From NCBI RefSeq assembly GCF_015668195.1, contig NZ_JADPFC010000002.1, positions 310,001 to 374,000 on the forward strand: DNA of 64,000 bases. The letters run 5' to 3'. The position numbers and the translations under genes are program-made. Every line of letters begins with the position of its first letter. Position 1 is the first letter of the stretch. The stretch comes from Romboutsia_C sp015668195. GTDB taxonomy: Bacteria > Bacillota > Clostridia > Peptostreptococcales > Peptostreptococcaceae. Below the pieces are notes generated by a model. It had not been told where the DNA came from. It ran no database searches and saw only the letters and a program-made list of their open reading frames with translations. Below, in pieces: positions 8,194 through 18,145 of the stretch.

Positions 8194-9468
8194 TTAATCT
8201 TTGTTTTTTAAGCTTTTCCAATAATTCGCAAAAGCCATTTCATTTTTATTTTTACCTGGATTATAGTATTTTTTATCTTTTATAGTTTCTGGCATGTATT
8301 GCTGATTTATATAATTATTTTCATAATTATGAGGGTATTTATAGTCTATACCTCTACCTAGATTTTTAGCACCGCTATAGTGCGCATCTTTTAAATGAAC
8401 TGGTATATCTCCAACTTCTATATTATCTAAATCATATATTGCTGATTGTATCGCAGTGTATATAGAATTAGACTTAGGACAATTTGCTAGATATATTGTA
8501 GCTTGAGCTAAAGGTAATTGAGCCTCTGGAAATCCTAGTTGATTAGCTGCATTAACACAAGCTTCTACTATAGTTATAGCTTGGGGTACAGCTAGTCCTA
8601 CATCTTCACATGCAATACACAAAAGCCTTCTAGTTATACTATTTAAGTCTCCTGCCTTTATAAGCCTTGCTAGATAATGTATAGATGCATCTATATCAGA
8701 GCCTCTTATAGACTTATGAAATGCAGACAATATTGAGTAGCTATCATCTCCTTTATTGTCATAATTAAGTATCTTTACAGAAGAACATTCTATTGTATTA
8801 TCTAGAGTTATATTAATTTCATCAGAGTTACTATCAATACTAACATTAAATACAAGTTCTAGTTTGTTTAACGCACTTCTCATATCTCCATTACAAGTAT
8901 CTGCTATATATTTTATAGCTTGTTCTTCTACCTTTATTGTTTTGCTTTTATAAAGATTTCTTAACTTTTCTATTGAATTCATAAGGCCTATAAATATATC
9001 TTGTGAATTTATTTGTTTAAACTCAAATACTGAACATCTACTAAGTATTGCTTTGTATATAGCAAAATATGGATTATCTGCTGTACTTGCTATTAATGTT
9101 ACTGAGCCTTCCTCTATAACTTCTAGTAATGATTGTTGCTGTTTTTTATTTAGTGCTTGTATTTCATCTAACATTAAGATTATTCCATTATAAGAAAATA
9201 AGTCTCTTTTAGTGGCCTCTATTACTTCTTTTATTTCTTTAACACCGCAGTTTACGGCATTTAGTTTTATGTATTTTTTTCCTGTTGCATTGGCTATTAT
9301 ATTTGCTAGGGTAGTTTTACCTGTTCCTGGAGGACCATATAAAATCATATTTGGTATAGTTTTATTTTCTATTAATTTATTTAATATTTTCCCTTTTCCT
9401 ATTATGTGAGATTGCCCCACCATATCGTCTATACTTTGAGGTCTAAATCTATCTGCTAACGGTTGCAT
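8194..9468 (-). CDS. rarA: Replication-associated recombination protein A (RarA/MgsA)
   Basis: AAA+ ATPase that acts at stalled replication forks and interacts with SSB. Walker A is GPPGTGKTT (about 45-53), Walker B is LMLDEIQALNK, and the central region carries the clamp-loader-like arginine finger SRCSVFEFKQ. The C-terminal tetramerisation part contains RGSDIDASIHYLARL and DAHYSGAKNLGRG, which are characteristic. At 424 residues it is of normal length. GGAGGTAAT precedes the ATG. Although codY lies upstream on the same strand, a strong hairpin separates them. Confidence 0.95.
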   Translation of the reverse strand: MQPLADRFRPQSIDDMVGQSHIIGKGKILNKLIENKTIPNMILYGPPGTGKTTLANIIANATGKKYIKLNAVNCGVKEIKEVIEATKRDLFSYNGIILMLDEIQALNKKQQQSLLEVIEEGSVTLIASTADNPYFAIYKAILSRCSVFEFKQINSQDIFIGLMNSIEKLRNLYKSKTIKVEEQAIKYIADTCNGDMRSALNKLELVFNVSIDSNSDEINITLDNTIECSSVKILNYDNKGDDSYSILSAFHKSIRGSDIDASIHYLARLIKAGDLNSITRRLLCIACEDVGLAVPQAITIVEACVNAANQLGFPEAQLPLAQATIYLANCPKSNSIYTAIQSAIYDLDNIEVGDIPVHLKDAHYSGAKNLGRGIDYKYPHNYENNYINQQYMPETIKDKKYYNPGKNKNEMAFANYWKSLKNKD

Positions 9469-9493
9469 ATTACCTCCTAATATCCTTGTATTA

Positions 9494-9530
9494 AATAAAG
9501 GTATCTATAATATTTATAGATACCTTTATT
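9494..9530 (-). terminator. Intrinsic terminator after codY
   Basis: A perfect 17-bp stem (9494-9510 with 9514-9530) has a 3-base loop and A/T-rich flanks. It ends two bases before the codY stop codon and separates codY from rarA. Confidence 0.8.
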
Positions 9531-9531
9531 A

Positions 9532-10317
9532 TTAGTAATTTGATTTTAATTTCTTTAACTCTTCTATAAGCTTATCATTAAGTATTTTTATATGTGTCCC
9601 CTTCATACCTAATGATCTAGATTCAATTACTCCAGCACTTTCAAATTTTCTAAGTGCATTTACTATAACTGATCTTGTTATACCAACTCTATCAGCTATT
9701 TTACTAGCTACTAATAAACCTTCTTTACCATCTAATTCTTCAAATATATGCTCTACAGCTTCAAGTTCTGAATAAGATAAAGTACCTATAGCCATTTGTA
9801 CTACCGCTTTCTTTCTCATTTCTACTTCTAATTCTTCACCTATAGCTCTTAATATTTCAAGCCCTACTACCGTAGCACTATACTCTGCTATAACTAAATC
9901 ATCATCATTAAACTTTTCATCATACCTCGATATAAGTAATGTACCTAATCTTTGTCCACTTCCTAATATAGGAACTATTGTATTATACTTTTGTGCTCTT
10001 TCCGCTTCTAGTGGGAAGAACTCTAATAATTTTTCTCCTGTTAAGTTCTCTAATGTATCAGATACTTTTAACATATTCTTAGTATACTCTTCTGGGAATT
10101 TTTTTTGTCTTGTCCCTTCTTCTTCTACTACCGAACTATCTTTTTCATCATTTAGGAATAAGCCTAATACTTTACCTTTAGAGCTTAGTATGTATATATT
10201 TGCACTTAACACCTCACCTAATGCTCCAGCTAATAAGTCAAAAGAAACATTACTGCCACCACTTGTTTGTAACGTTTTATTTATCCTTCTAGTTTTTTGT
10301 AATACTTCACTCGCCAT
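9532..10317 (-). CDS. codY: GTP- and branched-chain amino acid-sensing regulator CodY
   Basis: Global repressor of nutrient-limitation genes. The N-terminal GAF domain (about 1-155) binds Ile, Leu and Val. The C-terminal winged helix carries [27 protein letters not shown]... (split here: helix-turn-helix at about 205-228), which is almost invariant in CodY. At 261 residues the length is normal. It is the last gene of the yraN-comM-dprA-topA-codY order and has its own likely promoter. CodY usually controls brnQ, which is also in this window. Confidence 0.97.
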   Translation of the reverse strand: MASEVLQKTRRINKTLQTSGGSNVSFDLLAGALGEVLSANIYILSSKGKVLGLFLNDEKDSSVVEEEGTRQKKFPEEYTKNMLKVSDTLENLTGEKLLEFFPLEAERAQKYNTIVPILGSGQRLGTLLISRYDEKFNDDDLVIAEYSATVVGLEILRAIGEELEVEMRKKAVVQMAIGTLSYSELEAVEHIFEELDGKEGLLVASKIADRVGITRSVIVNALRKFESAGVIESRSLGMKGTHIKILNDKLIEELKKLKSNY

Positions 10318-10410
10318 TATAATTCATCTCCTCATGAAAATCAGCCTTTTTCAGCTTTTCCCTATTCATCTATCTAAATTTTTTATCATTAATACGCATT
10401 ATGCAATAGA

Positions 10411-10439
10411 ATATTATCACAAAATCAAACCTTTTTCAA
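10411..10439 (-). promoter_or_regulatory. Candidate promoter of codY
   Basis: TTGAAA at 10439-10434 and TAATAT at 10416-10411 are 17 bases apart on the minus strand, in the gap between topA and codY. Confidence 0.5.
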
Positions 10440-10458
10440 TATAATAGACCTTATTTTT

Positions 10459-12567
10459 CTAATTTTCGCTATTTTCATTCGTTGTTTTTATATTATCGTT
10501 TTCTTTATTATTTAAATTCTTACATTCTTTATTAGAACATACAACTTTAATTTCACCTTTTGTAGCCTTTTCTACCATATATGACCCACATTCTGAACAT
10601 AGTTCTCCTGTTGGTTTGTTCCATGCTACAAAGTCACACTCTGGATACTTAGAGCAACCATAAAATGCTTTACCTCTTTTAGATTTTCTAAGAATAATAT
10701 CTCCTTCATGACACTTAGGGCATTTTACGCCTATTTTATTAACTAATGGTTTTGTAGTTTTACACTCTGGATAGTTTTTACATGCTATGAATTTTCCAAA
10801 TCTACCGTATTTTATAAACATCTTTTCTCCACAGTTTTCACAGACTTCATCTGTTTCCTCATCCATGTTTATCTTTTCTATACTTTCTTTAGCTATTTCT
10901 ATAGCTTCTTTTAGTGGTTCATAAGATTCTTTAACTACATCTTTCCACTCCATATGCCCTTCTTCTATTTCATCTAGTTTACTTTCCATTTGAGCAGTAA
11001 AATCGGCATCTATAAACTTTTGGAAGTTTTTTTCTAGTATGTCTGTGACTATTATCCCTAATTCTGTAGGATGTAAACTTGTACCTTGTTTTTCAACATA
11101 CTCTCTATTTAGTATAGTTGCTATAGTAGGCGCATATGTACTTGGTCTACCTATACCTAATTCTTCTAATGTTTTTACTAAGCTTGCCTCTGTAAATCTA
11201 GCAGGTGGCTGAGTAAAGTGTTGAGTTGGTATTATATCTTCTATATCTAATATATCACCTTCATTTATAGTTGGTAATATTTTATCTTCTCTATCAGTAA
11301 AGTTATATATTTTTGTATATCCGTCAAATTTTAATTTTGATCCTGTAGCCTTAAATATATAATCATCTATTTTGCACTCTACATTTAATATATCAAATAC
11401 AGAGTCTTCCATTTGACTTGCAACAAATCTTCTCCATATTAAGTTATACAACTTAAATTGATCTTTAGTAAGATATTCTTTTATACTATTTGGAGTCTTG
11501 TCTACATATGTAGGCCTTATAGCTTCATGTGCATCCTGAACTTTTTTACTTTCTTTTTTATCTTTCTTATCTTCTACATTTTTATAATAATTTTCACCTA
11601 TTTCACCTAAGATATAATCTTTAGCTTTTTCTTTAGCTTCTTCTGATATTCTCTTAGAATCTGTTCTTATATATGATATAAGACCAACAGTTTCCTTTTC
11701 TATATCTATACCTTCATATAACTCTTGTGCTATACTCATAGTTTTTTTAGTTGTAAAAGATAGTTTATTTGCAGCTTCTTGTTGAAGCATACTAGTAGTA
11801 AACGGCTTTGGTGCTGATTTTTTTCTACTCTTAGATTCTATGGATACTACATTTAGTTTCTTGCCTTTTATATCATCTAAGATATTATTTATCATCTCTT
11901 CATTTTCAATTTCTATCTTTTCATTTTTCTTTGAATGAAATTTAAAATTAATATCTTCATTTTTTTCTGTTTTTGCATCTAGCTCTAATGTCCAATATTC
12001 TTTTGGTATAAATGCATTTATTTCTTTTTCTCTGTCGCATATTAATTTTGTTGTTACTGATTGAACTCTACCTGCACTAAGACCTTTTCTTATTTTTTGC
12101 CAAAGTATTGGACTTATTTGATAACCTAAAAGTCTATCTAAAACCCTTCTAGCTTGTTGTGCATCTACTAGACTTAAATCAATATTTCTAGGACTCTTTA
12201 TAGCCTTTTTTATTGCATCTTTAGTTATCTCATTAAATTCTATCCTACACTGTTCATTTTCATCTAGATTTAATATATGAGCTAAATGCCAAGATATAGC
12301 TTCACCCTCTCTATCAGGGTCGGTTGCTAAATATACTTTCTTAGATTTTTTTGCTTCTTTTTTAAGTTCCTTTATTACGTCGCCTTTTCCTCTTATATTT
12401 ATATACTGAGGATCAAAATCATTTTCTATATCTACACCTAATTTACTTTTAGGTAAATCTCTTACATGACCGACCGAAGCTTTTACCGTATAATGGCTCT
12501 TCCCTAAAAATTTCTCTATCGTTTTAGCTTTAGCAGGCGACTCAACGATGACTAATGTTTTGGCCAT
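10459..12567 (-). CDS. topA: DNA topoisomerase I
   Basis: Type IA topoisomerase that relaxes negative supercoils. The N-terminal Toprim domain starts TLVIVESPAKAKTIEKFLG and holds the DxDxE metal site in ATDPDREGEAISW. The active-site tyrosine lies in ISYIRTDS at about residue 300. The C-terminus has three four-cysteine zinc ribbons (CENCGEK..., CPKCHEG..., CSECGSY...), followed by a polar Asn/Glu tail. A GTG at 12573 in the same frame is possible, but GGGGGTG is better spaced for the ATG at 12567. It lies between dprA and codY. Confidence 0.96.
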   Translation of the reverse strand: MAKTLVIVESPAKAKTIEKFLGKSHYTVKASVGHVRDLPKSKLGVDIENDFDPQYINIRGKGDVIKELKKEAKKSKKVYLATDPDREGEAISWHLAHILNLDENEQCRIEFNEITKDAIKKAIKSPRNIDLSLVDAQQARRVLDRLLGYQISPILWQKIRKGLSAGRVQSVTTKLICDREKEINAFIPKEYWTLELDAKTEKNEDINFKFHSKKNEKIEIENEEMINNILDDIKGKKLNVVSIESKSRKKSAPKPFTTSMLQQEAANKLSFTTKKTMSIAQELYEGIDIEKETVGLISYIRTDSKRISEEAKEKAKDYILGEIGENYYKNVEDKKDKKESKKVQDAHEAIRPTYVDKTPNSIKEYLTKDQFKLYNLIWRRFVASQMEDSVFDILNVECKIDDYIFKATGSKLKFDGYTKIYNFTDREDKILPTINEGDILDIEDIIPTQHFTQPPARFTEASLVKTLEELGIGRPSTYAPTIATILNREYVEKQGTSLHPTELGIIVTDILEKNFQKFIDADFTAQMESKLDEIEEGHMEWKDVVKESYEPLKEAIEIAKESIEKINMDEETDEVCENCGEKMFIKYGRFGKFIACKNYPECKTTKPLVNKIGVKCPKCHEGDIILRKSKRGKAFYGCSKYPECDFVAWNKPTGELCSECGSYMVEKATKGEIKVVCSNKECKNLNNKENDNIKTTNENSEN

Positions 12568-12595
12568 AACCACACACCCCCACTTTTTATGTTAT

Positions 12596-13696
12596 TTATG
12601 AATTTAAAATATATCTATTATTATTAATCTGTACTAAAATATCTCTTAATACTAATTCATTTAAAATTATATTTACATATTTTATATCCATTCTAGTATT
12701 ATCACAAATTTCATCTATATGCAAGGTTCCTTTATTTTTTATAGTATTTATTATAATACGAGATTTCTTATCTAGATTAATATTATCATACTTTTTTAAA
12801 TTTTCTTTATTTTTATCATTAATAATTTTATATTCTTCTAAAATATCTTCTATACTGCATACAAGCTTTGCACCTTCTTTGATTATTTTATGGCATCCTT
12901 CACTCATGGCAGAATGTATACTTCCTGGTATAGAAAATACTTCTCTTCCTTGTTCTAATGCAAAATCTGCAGTTATTAATGCTCCACTTTTTATGGCAGC
13001 TTCAACCACTATAACTCCATGACTTATTCCACTTATAATTCTATTTCGATGTACATAATTACTTGGATAGACTTTAGAATCTATACCATATTCAGATATT
13101 ATAAGTCCATCATTTTCTAGTATTTCTTTACTCAAATATAAATTTTTTCTTGGTAAAATATTATCCACAGATGAACCTATTACAGCAACCGTTTTTCCAC
13201 CACCTTTTATACAACCCATATGAGAGTATGAGTCTATACCAGTAGCTAATCCGCTAACTACATTTATATTCATTTCTGATAGTTTACTGCTAATTGTTGT
13301 CGCACAGTGTTTACCATATGCAGTTGCTTTTCTTGATCCAACCATGGCAATTGATAATCCCTCATTTAGTATATTTATATTTCCTTTATAGTATAATAAT
13401 TTTGGTGCATTATATATATTTTTTAGCCTACTTGGGTAATGATCATCTTCTATACTTACATATTTTATGTTTCTATGTCTTAATTTTTCTTTTATATCAT
13501 CTAAATAAGCAAGACTTTTATATTTTACTATATTTTCCTTAATATTTAAATTTATATTTTCAATTTCATATATTTCTTTGTCACTTAAATTAATTATATC
13601 TTCTACTTTTAATCCATTTTGAAGTATTTTATCTATTACATTATTACTTATCTTATCTATTGATCTTAGCCATAAATAAGCATCTTTTTTATCCAT
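12596..13696 (-). CDS. dprA: DNA processing protein DprA
   Basis: Loads RecA onto incoming single-stranded DNA during transformation and other uptake. The Rossmann-like core (about 110-300) shows VGSRKATAYG, SGLATGIDS, IGSSVDNILP and ITADFALEQGREVFSIPG, all typical. The C-terminal winged helix (about 305-366) reads HIDEICDNTRMDIKYV. At 366 residues it is full length. It lies between comM and topA, the common Firmicute order. No other competence genes are here, so its role is probably general recombination. Confidence 0.95.
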   Translation of the reverse strand: MDKKDAYLWLRSIDKISNNVIDKILQNGLKVEDIINLSDKEIYEIENINLNIKENIVKYKSLAYLDDIKEKLRHRNIKYVSIEDDHYPSRLKNIYNAPKLLYYKGNINILNEGLSIAMVGSRKATAYGKHCATTISSKLSEMNINVVSGLATGIDSYSHMGCIKGGGKTVAVIGSSVDNILPRKNLYLSKEILENDGLIISEYGIDSKVYPSNYVHRNRIISGISHGVIVVEAAIKSGALITADFALEQGREVFSIPGSIHSAMSEGCHKIIKEGAKLVCSIEDILEEYKIINDKNKENLKKYDNINLDKKSRIIINTIKNKGTLHIDEICDNTRMDIKYVNIILNELVLRDILVQINNNRYILNS

Positions 13697-13705
13697 ATGA
13701 GTCTC

Positions 13706-15241
13706 CTATTTAAAATATGTGTAATAAGCTTTCCTAAATGAGAAAGCTTCCATTATATGATTTGAATTTATATTTTCACTTTCTTCTAAGTCTGCTATAG
13801 TTCTCGATACTTTTAATAGTTTAGTATAACTTCTGTTGCTTAATTTATATTTTTCTAGTATTAGGTTTAATGTATTTAAACCATCACTTTCTAACTTACA
13901 ATAGTCTAGTAACTTTGATGATTTTATCTCATCGTTAGTTTTAATTGAATCATTCTCAAATCTCTTATTTTGAATAATTCTTGCTTTCTCCACTCTATCT
14001 CTTATAATATCAGAATTTTGTGAACTATCACTTTTAATTAGTTCATCATACGGTATTGAATTAACTTCTACAAATATATCGAATCTATCTAATAATGGAC
14101 CTGACAATTTATTTATATATCTATCTATGTCAATTTTTTTACACCTACACTCCTTATCCGACATAAAATATCCACAAGGACAAGGGTTCATAGCACCTAC
14201 TAAAAGTACATTACAAGGGTAGGTTATATTTTGCTTTACTCTAGATATATTAATGACTTTATCTTCTATAGGTTGTCTTAATGTTTCAAGTATTTTTCTA
14301 TCAAATTCAGCTATTTCATCTAGAAATAATACTCCTCTATGAGATAAAACAATTTCACCTGGAGTTGCTTTTTGGCCCCCTCCTATTAATGCTTGCCTAG
14401 TTGAAGTGTGGTGTGGTGATCTAAAAGGTCTTTTTGTAATAATACCTTCATTATCAGAAGTCATTCCACATGCACTATAAATTTTAGTAACTTCTAACAT
14501 TTCATCTTTTTGAATTTTCGGAAGAATTGTTCTTATTCTTTTTGCTATCATAGTTTTTCCCGAACCTGGAGGACCAATCATTAGCATATTGTGATTTCCT
14601 GCTGCTGATATTTCTGCTGCTCTTTTTACAAAATAATTACCATAAACATCTTTAAAGTCTTCATCATAATCTATATTTTCTTTTGTGTCTTGTTTTTTAG
14701 TTTTTATAATTGCCTCTTTATCTATATCTATATCACCATTTAAATAGTCTATACATTCTTTTAGACTGCTAATAGGTATTATATCTATACCATCAATAAA
14801 AGAACTTTCTAATATATTATCTTTAGGTATAAATACTCTTTTTATTTTATTTTCTTTAGCCCCTATAACCATAGGAAGTATTCCTTTAACTTTCCTTATA
14901 TTTCCATCTAAAGATAATTCACCTATAAACAAACTATCATTTAAATACTCATCATCTTTTTTTATAAGATTTTTGAGTATTCCAATGGCTATTGGCAAAT
15001 CAAAATAAGCACCTTCTTTTTTCATATCTGCAGGAGATAAATTTATTACTATCCTAGAATTTAAAAACTTATACCCACTATTTATTATTGCTGATTTAAC
15101 CCTATCTCTAGATTCTTTTATTTCTACTCCTGCAAGACCTACAATATTAAAACAAGGTATACCATTTTGTATATCAACTTCCACTTTAACAATAAAAGAT
15201 TCTATACCTATTAAATTACTTGAATTTATAATACTTAGCAT
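13706..15241 (-). CDS. comM: ComM/YifB-family magnesium-chelatase-like AAA ATPase
   Basis: AAA+ helicase; the Gram-negative orthologue ComM drives branch migration during transformation. The N-terminal domain resembles a Lon protease domain. Walker A is MIGPPGSGKTM and Walker B is VLFLDEIAEF. A short cysteine cluster CPCGYFMSDKECRCK sits between them and the C-terminal domain. I place the start at 15241 because AGAGGAG lies six bases before it; the frame is open to 15262, overlapping yraN. The length is then 511 residues, normal for the family. It is followed by dprA after ten bases. Confidence 0.93.
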   Translation of the reverse strand: MLSIINSSNLIGIESFIVKVEVDIQNGIPCFNIVGLAGVEIKESRDRVKSAIINSGYKFLNSRIVINLSPADMKKEGAYFDLPIAIGILKNLIKKDDEYLNDSLFIGELSLDGNIRKVKGILPMVIGAKENKIKRVFIPKDNILESSFIDGIDIIPISSLKECIDYLNGDIDIDKEAIIKTKKQDTKENIDYDEDFKDVYGNYFVKRAAEISAAGNHNMLMIGPPGSGKTMIAKRIRTILPKIQKDEMLEVTKIYSACGMTSDNEGIITKRPFRSPHHTSTRQALIGGGQKATPGEIVLSHRGVLFLDEIAEFDRKILETLRQPIEDKVINISRVKQNITYPCNVLLVGAMNPCPCGYFMSDKECRCKKIDIDRYINKLSGPLLDRFDIFVEVNSIPYDELIKSDSSQNSDIIRDRVEKARIIQNKRFENDSIKTNDEIKSSKLLDYCKLESDGLNTLNLILEKYKLSNRSYTKLLKVSRTIADLEESENINSNHIMEAFSFRKAYYTYFK

Positions 15242-15251
15242 TTTAACTCCT

Positions 15252-15596
15252 CTAAAAAGCATTTTCTATATGGTTAATCTTTTTATCCATAAAATATACT
15301 TCTATAACATCAAATCGAATTTTACTATCATAAAATTTTTTTGCAAATATATAATGTTTTGCTGTATTTGTTATCTTTTTTATTTTTTTATTATTTATTG
15401 CATCTCTTCCATGTCCAAACCTTAAATCCATTCTTGATTTAACTTCCACAAATACTAGTTCATCTTCAAACTTTGCTATTATATCTACTTCTCCACTTCT
15501 TATTCTATAATTAGTATCTAATACCTTAAATCCTTTTTGTATTAAATATTTATAAGCTATTTTTTCTCCTAAATTACCTTTTTCCTTATTATTCAT
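15252..15596 (-). CDS. UPF0102/YraN-family endonuclease-like protein
   Basis: A 114-residue protein with the restriction-endonuclease-like fold of the UPF0102 family. The motifs GEKIAYKYLIQKGFKVLDTN, SGEVDIIA and VFVEVKSR provide the E...D...ExK arrangement of PD-(D/E)XK nucleases. No precise role is established. It is the first gene of the row leading to comM, dprA, topA and codY, and rnhB is nearby as in many Firmicutes. Confidence 0.9.
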   Translation of the reverse strand: MNNKEKGNLGEKIAYKYLIQKGFKVLDTNYRIRSGEVDIIAKFEDELVFVEVKSRMDLRFGHGRDAINNKKIKKITNTAKHYIFAKKFYDSKIRFDVIEVYFMDKKINHIENAF

Positions 15597-15724
15597 AGCT
15601 TCTCCTAATTCAAAAACTTTTTTGTAATTATATCCTCCTATATATTTATGTATACTACTTTTTACTTTTTTGATTGAATTTTTTATAAGTTGCTACTAAT
15701 ATTACTTGTAGAGGGGGGATTTTA

Positions 15725-17014
15725 ATGTCTAGGTCTAAAAGACTTATTTATAAAAAGAAAAAGAAAAGATTATTAAAAAATAGAATTATCTTTTTATCTT
15801 CTTTTCTTTTTATATTGATTTCTTCATTTTTTATATTCACATATGGTAATAATCAAAAAAGCAATAATACTATGTCAAATAATCTTAAGGATGTACAAGC
15901 ATTATCTTCATATAAAAAAACTTCGACTCTCACCTTAAGCACCGCAGGAGATATCATGACCCATATGCCTCAACTTAAAGCTCAGTACAATAATTCATCT
16001 AATGCATACAATTTTAATAATAATTTTAAACACGTAAAACATATCTTAGAAAATACCAACTTATCAATAGCTAATCTAGAAACTACTTTAGCTGGTGCAT
16101 CAATACCTTATTCATCTTATCCTACTTTTAACACCCCTGACGCTATTATAGATAGTTTAAAATATGCAGGTATTGATATTTTATCTACCATTAATAATCA
16201 CTCTTTTGACAAAGGTGATTTAGGTGTTAAAAGAACATTAAGGGTCTGTAAAGAAAAAGAAATAGAAACTATAGGAACCTCTAATAAAAATGAGAATAAG
16301 CACATTATAAAAGAAATAAATGATATATCTTTAGGTATAATTGCATTTAGCTATGGTGAAATAATAGATGATAACAAATATTTAAATGGAATGAAAATAT
16401 CAGATGAATCTAAAGATAATATGAACATATTTGACATGTATGATGTTAACAAAGCTTTTAATACTATAAAAAAAGAACTAGATAAAGTTAAAGATACAGA
16501 TACACAAATAGCTGTTTTACATTGGGGTAATGAATATCAAAGAACTCCTAGTAAATTTCAAAAAGAGTTAGCTCAAAAACTATGTGATTATGGAGTAGAT
16601 ATAATAATAGGTTCTCATCCTCATGTTGTACAACCTGTAGAAATAATACAATCTAAAGATAATAATACCAATACTTTAGTTATATATTCTTTAGGAAACT
16701 TCATATCAAATCAAAGACAAGAACTTTTAAACACACCTTACACAGAAGATGGTCTTATGGTATCTATTGAACTTACTAAAGATCATACAAAAAATCAAAC
16801 CTTAATATCATCAGTAAATTGTATTCCAACTTGGGTTAACAAATATAAAGACTCTAACAAGGATGTTTATGAAATAATTCCAATATACTCTAAAGAACAA
16901 CTCTCTAAAATTGATAATCTACCTATGGAAAGACTAAAACTTTCTTATGAAAGTACAGTATCTCAAATAAAAACTTCAGATATAATTAAAGTTCCACAAA
17001 ATATTTTTGAGTAA
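15725..17014 (+). CDS. CapA-like metallophosphoesterase-fold lipid/poly-gamma-glutamate protein
   Basis: This 429-residue protein belongs to the CapA (PGA_cap) family, a calcineurin-like phosphoesterase fold. A positively charged start (RSKRLIYKKKKKR) is followed by one membrane span at about 22-42, so the catalytic part faces outside. Metal-site motifs are TAGDIMTH, ANLETTL, TINNHSFD, LHWGNEY and GSHPHVVQP. Real poly-gamma-glutamate synthesis needs CapB and CapC, and neither is here, so a capsule role is not supported. It is the only clear plus-strand gene; GAGGGGGGA gives a strong ribosome site. Confidence 0.88.
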   Translation: MSRSKRLIYKKKKKRLLKNRIIFLSSFLFILISSFFIFTYGNNQKSNNTMSNNLKDVQALSSYKKTSTLTLSTAGDIMTHMPQLKAQYNNSSNAYNFNNNFKHVKHILENTNLSIANLETTLAGASIPYSSYPTFNTPDAIIDSLKYAGIDILSTINNHSFDKGDLGVKRTLRVCKEKEIETIGTSNKNENKHIIKEINDISLGIIAFSYGEIIDDNKYLNGMKISDESKDNMNIFDMYDVNKAFNTIKKELDKVKDTDTQIAVLHWGNEYQRTPSKFQKELAQKLCDYGVDIIIGSHPHVVQPVEIIQSKDNNTNTLVIYSLGNFISNQRQELLNTPYTEDGLMVSIELTKDHTKNQTLISSVNCIPTWVNKYKDSNKDVYEIIPIYSKEQLSKIDNLPMERLKLSYESTVSQIKTSDIIKVPQNIFE

Positions 17015-17058
17015 AAATAAAAGTCTCTCCTAATTATTAGGAAAGACTTTTATTTTTA
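17012..17058. terminator. Bidirectional terminator between convergent genes
   Basis: A 20-bp stem with one mismatch (17012-17031 with 17039-17058) has an A run on one side and a T run on the other. It can stop both the capA-like gene and the opposing FMN dehydrogenase gene. Confidence 0.9.
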
Positions 17059-17061
17059 TAT

Positions 17062-18078
17062 CTATTTATATATAACCTTTTCATCTATATCATCTATATT
17101 TTGACATCCTGTTAATATCATAGTTGAACTTAATTCATTTTTAAGTTTTTCTACATAAGATTTAACACCTTCTGTCTGACCTCCAAAAGATGCTGTTACA
17201 AATGGTCTTCCTATAAGCACTGCATCTGCTCCTAATCCTATCAGCTTAAGAACATCTACACCACTTCTAACCCCACCATCTACAAGTATAGTTATTTTTC
17301 CTTTTACTGCCTTAGATATATTAGGAAGTACATCTGCTGCTCCAGGAGTACAGTCTAAAACTCTACCACCATGATTAGATACAACTATTGCATCAACTCC
17401 GGCTTCTACTGCCATTAAAGCATCTTCAACCGTCATTATACCTTTTAATATAAATGGTAAATTTGTAGACTTTTTAAGTTCTTTTATAGCATTTAAATCT
17501 TTTGGTACAACCTTTTTACCATGCATTGAAAGTGTTACAAGGCCACATGCATCAATATCTACACCTACTGCTATTGCTCCTGCTTCTTCTGCAAGTTTTA
17601 TTTTATTTATTATATCATGATTTTCCCAAGGCTTTATAAACACTATACCTTTACCATTATTTTCTTTAAGTACTTTTAAGTTCTCTATTAAAAATTCATC
17701 TATAGCAGTATCCCCTACCATAGCATATACTCCTGAATCAATACATCCTTTAACTACAGGTTCTATGTATTCTCTTTCTGATATTTGACCACCCATATTT
17801 AAAGTTGTTCCTGTAATTGGTGCAGCAAATATTGGAGCATCCATTTTTTGGCCAAATAACTCTACACTAGTATCAGGATTACACACATTGTGTACTACCC
17901 TCATATTTATCTTAACTTTTTCTAAACTCTTATAATTTTCAATGAAAGCTGATCCGCTTCCCTTACCGCCCATACCAGGCACTTCCCCTGCACAGGCTAC
18001 ACCATTACAAACTTTACAAACTCTACAGCTTCCATTAAATTTTTCTCTAGCATTTTTTTCTAGTTCTTTAAAATTCAT
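17062..18078 (-). CDS. FMN-dependent alpha-hydroxy-acid dehydrogenase family protein
   Basis: A TIM-barrel flavoprotein related to lactate and glycolate oxidases. FMN and substrate motifs are FAAPITGTTLN, the catalytic SNHGGRVLD, the phosphate-binding DGGVRSG and GLGADAVLIGRPF. The N-terminus carries four cysteines, C18, C21, C24 and C29 (CRVCKVCNGVAC), which suggests metal or cluster binding. The start at 18078 follows GGGGGAAG; an upstream in-frame ATG at 18093 lacks a ribosome site. The substrate is unknown. It is convergent with capA. Confidence 0.85.
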   Translation of the reverse strand: MNFKELEKNAREKFNGSCRVCKVCNGVACAGEVPGMGGKGSGSAFIENYKSLEKVKINMRVVHNVCNPDTSVELFGQKMDAPIFAAPITGTTLNMGGQISEREYIEPVVKGCIDSGVYAMVGDTAIDEFLIENLKVLKENNGKGIVFIKPWENHDIINKIKLAEEAGAIAVGVDIDACGLVTLSMHGKKVVPKDLNAIKELKKSTNLPFILKGIMTVEDALMAVEAGVDAIVVSNHGGRVLDCTPGAADVLPNISKAVKGKITILVDGGVRSGVDVLKLIGLGADAVLIGRPFVTASFGGQTEGVKSYVEKLKNELSSTMILTGCQNIDDIDEKVIYK

Positions 18079-18145
18079 CTTAACTTCCCCCATCTTAAAT
18101 TGTATAGTTTCTTTATAGTTTATGGTACTTTTTTATTTTTATTAA

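Noticed and set aside
15725..17014. Poly-gamma-glutamate capsule locus
   Set aside because: Only a CapA-like protein is present; CapB and CapC are missing.
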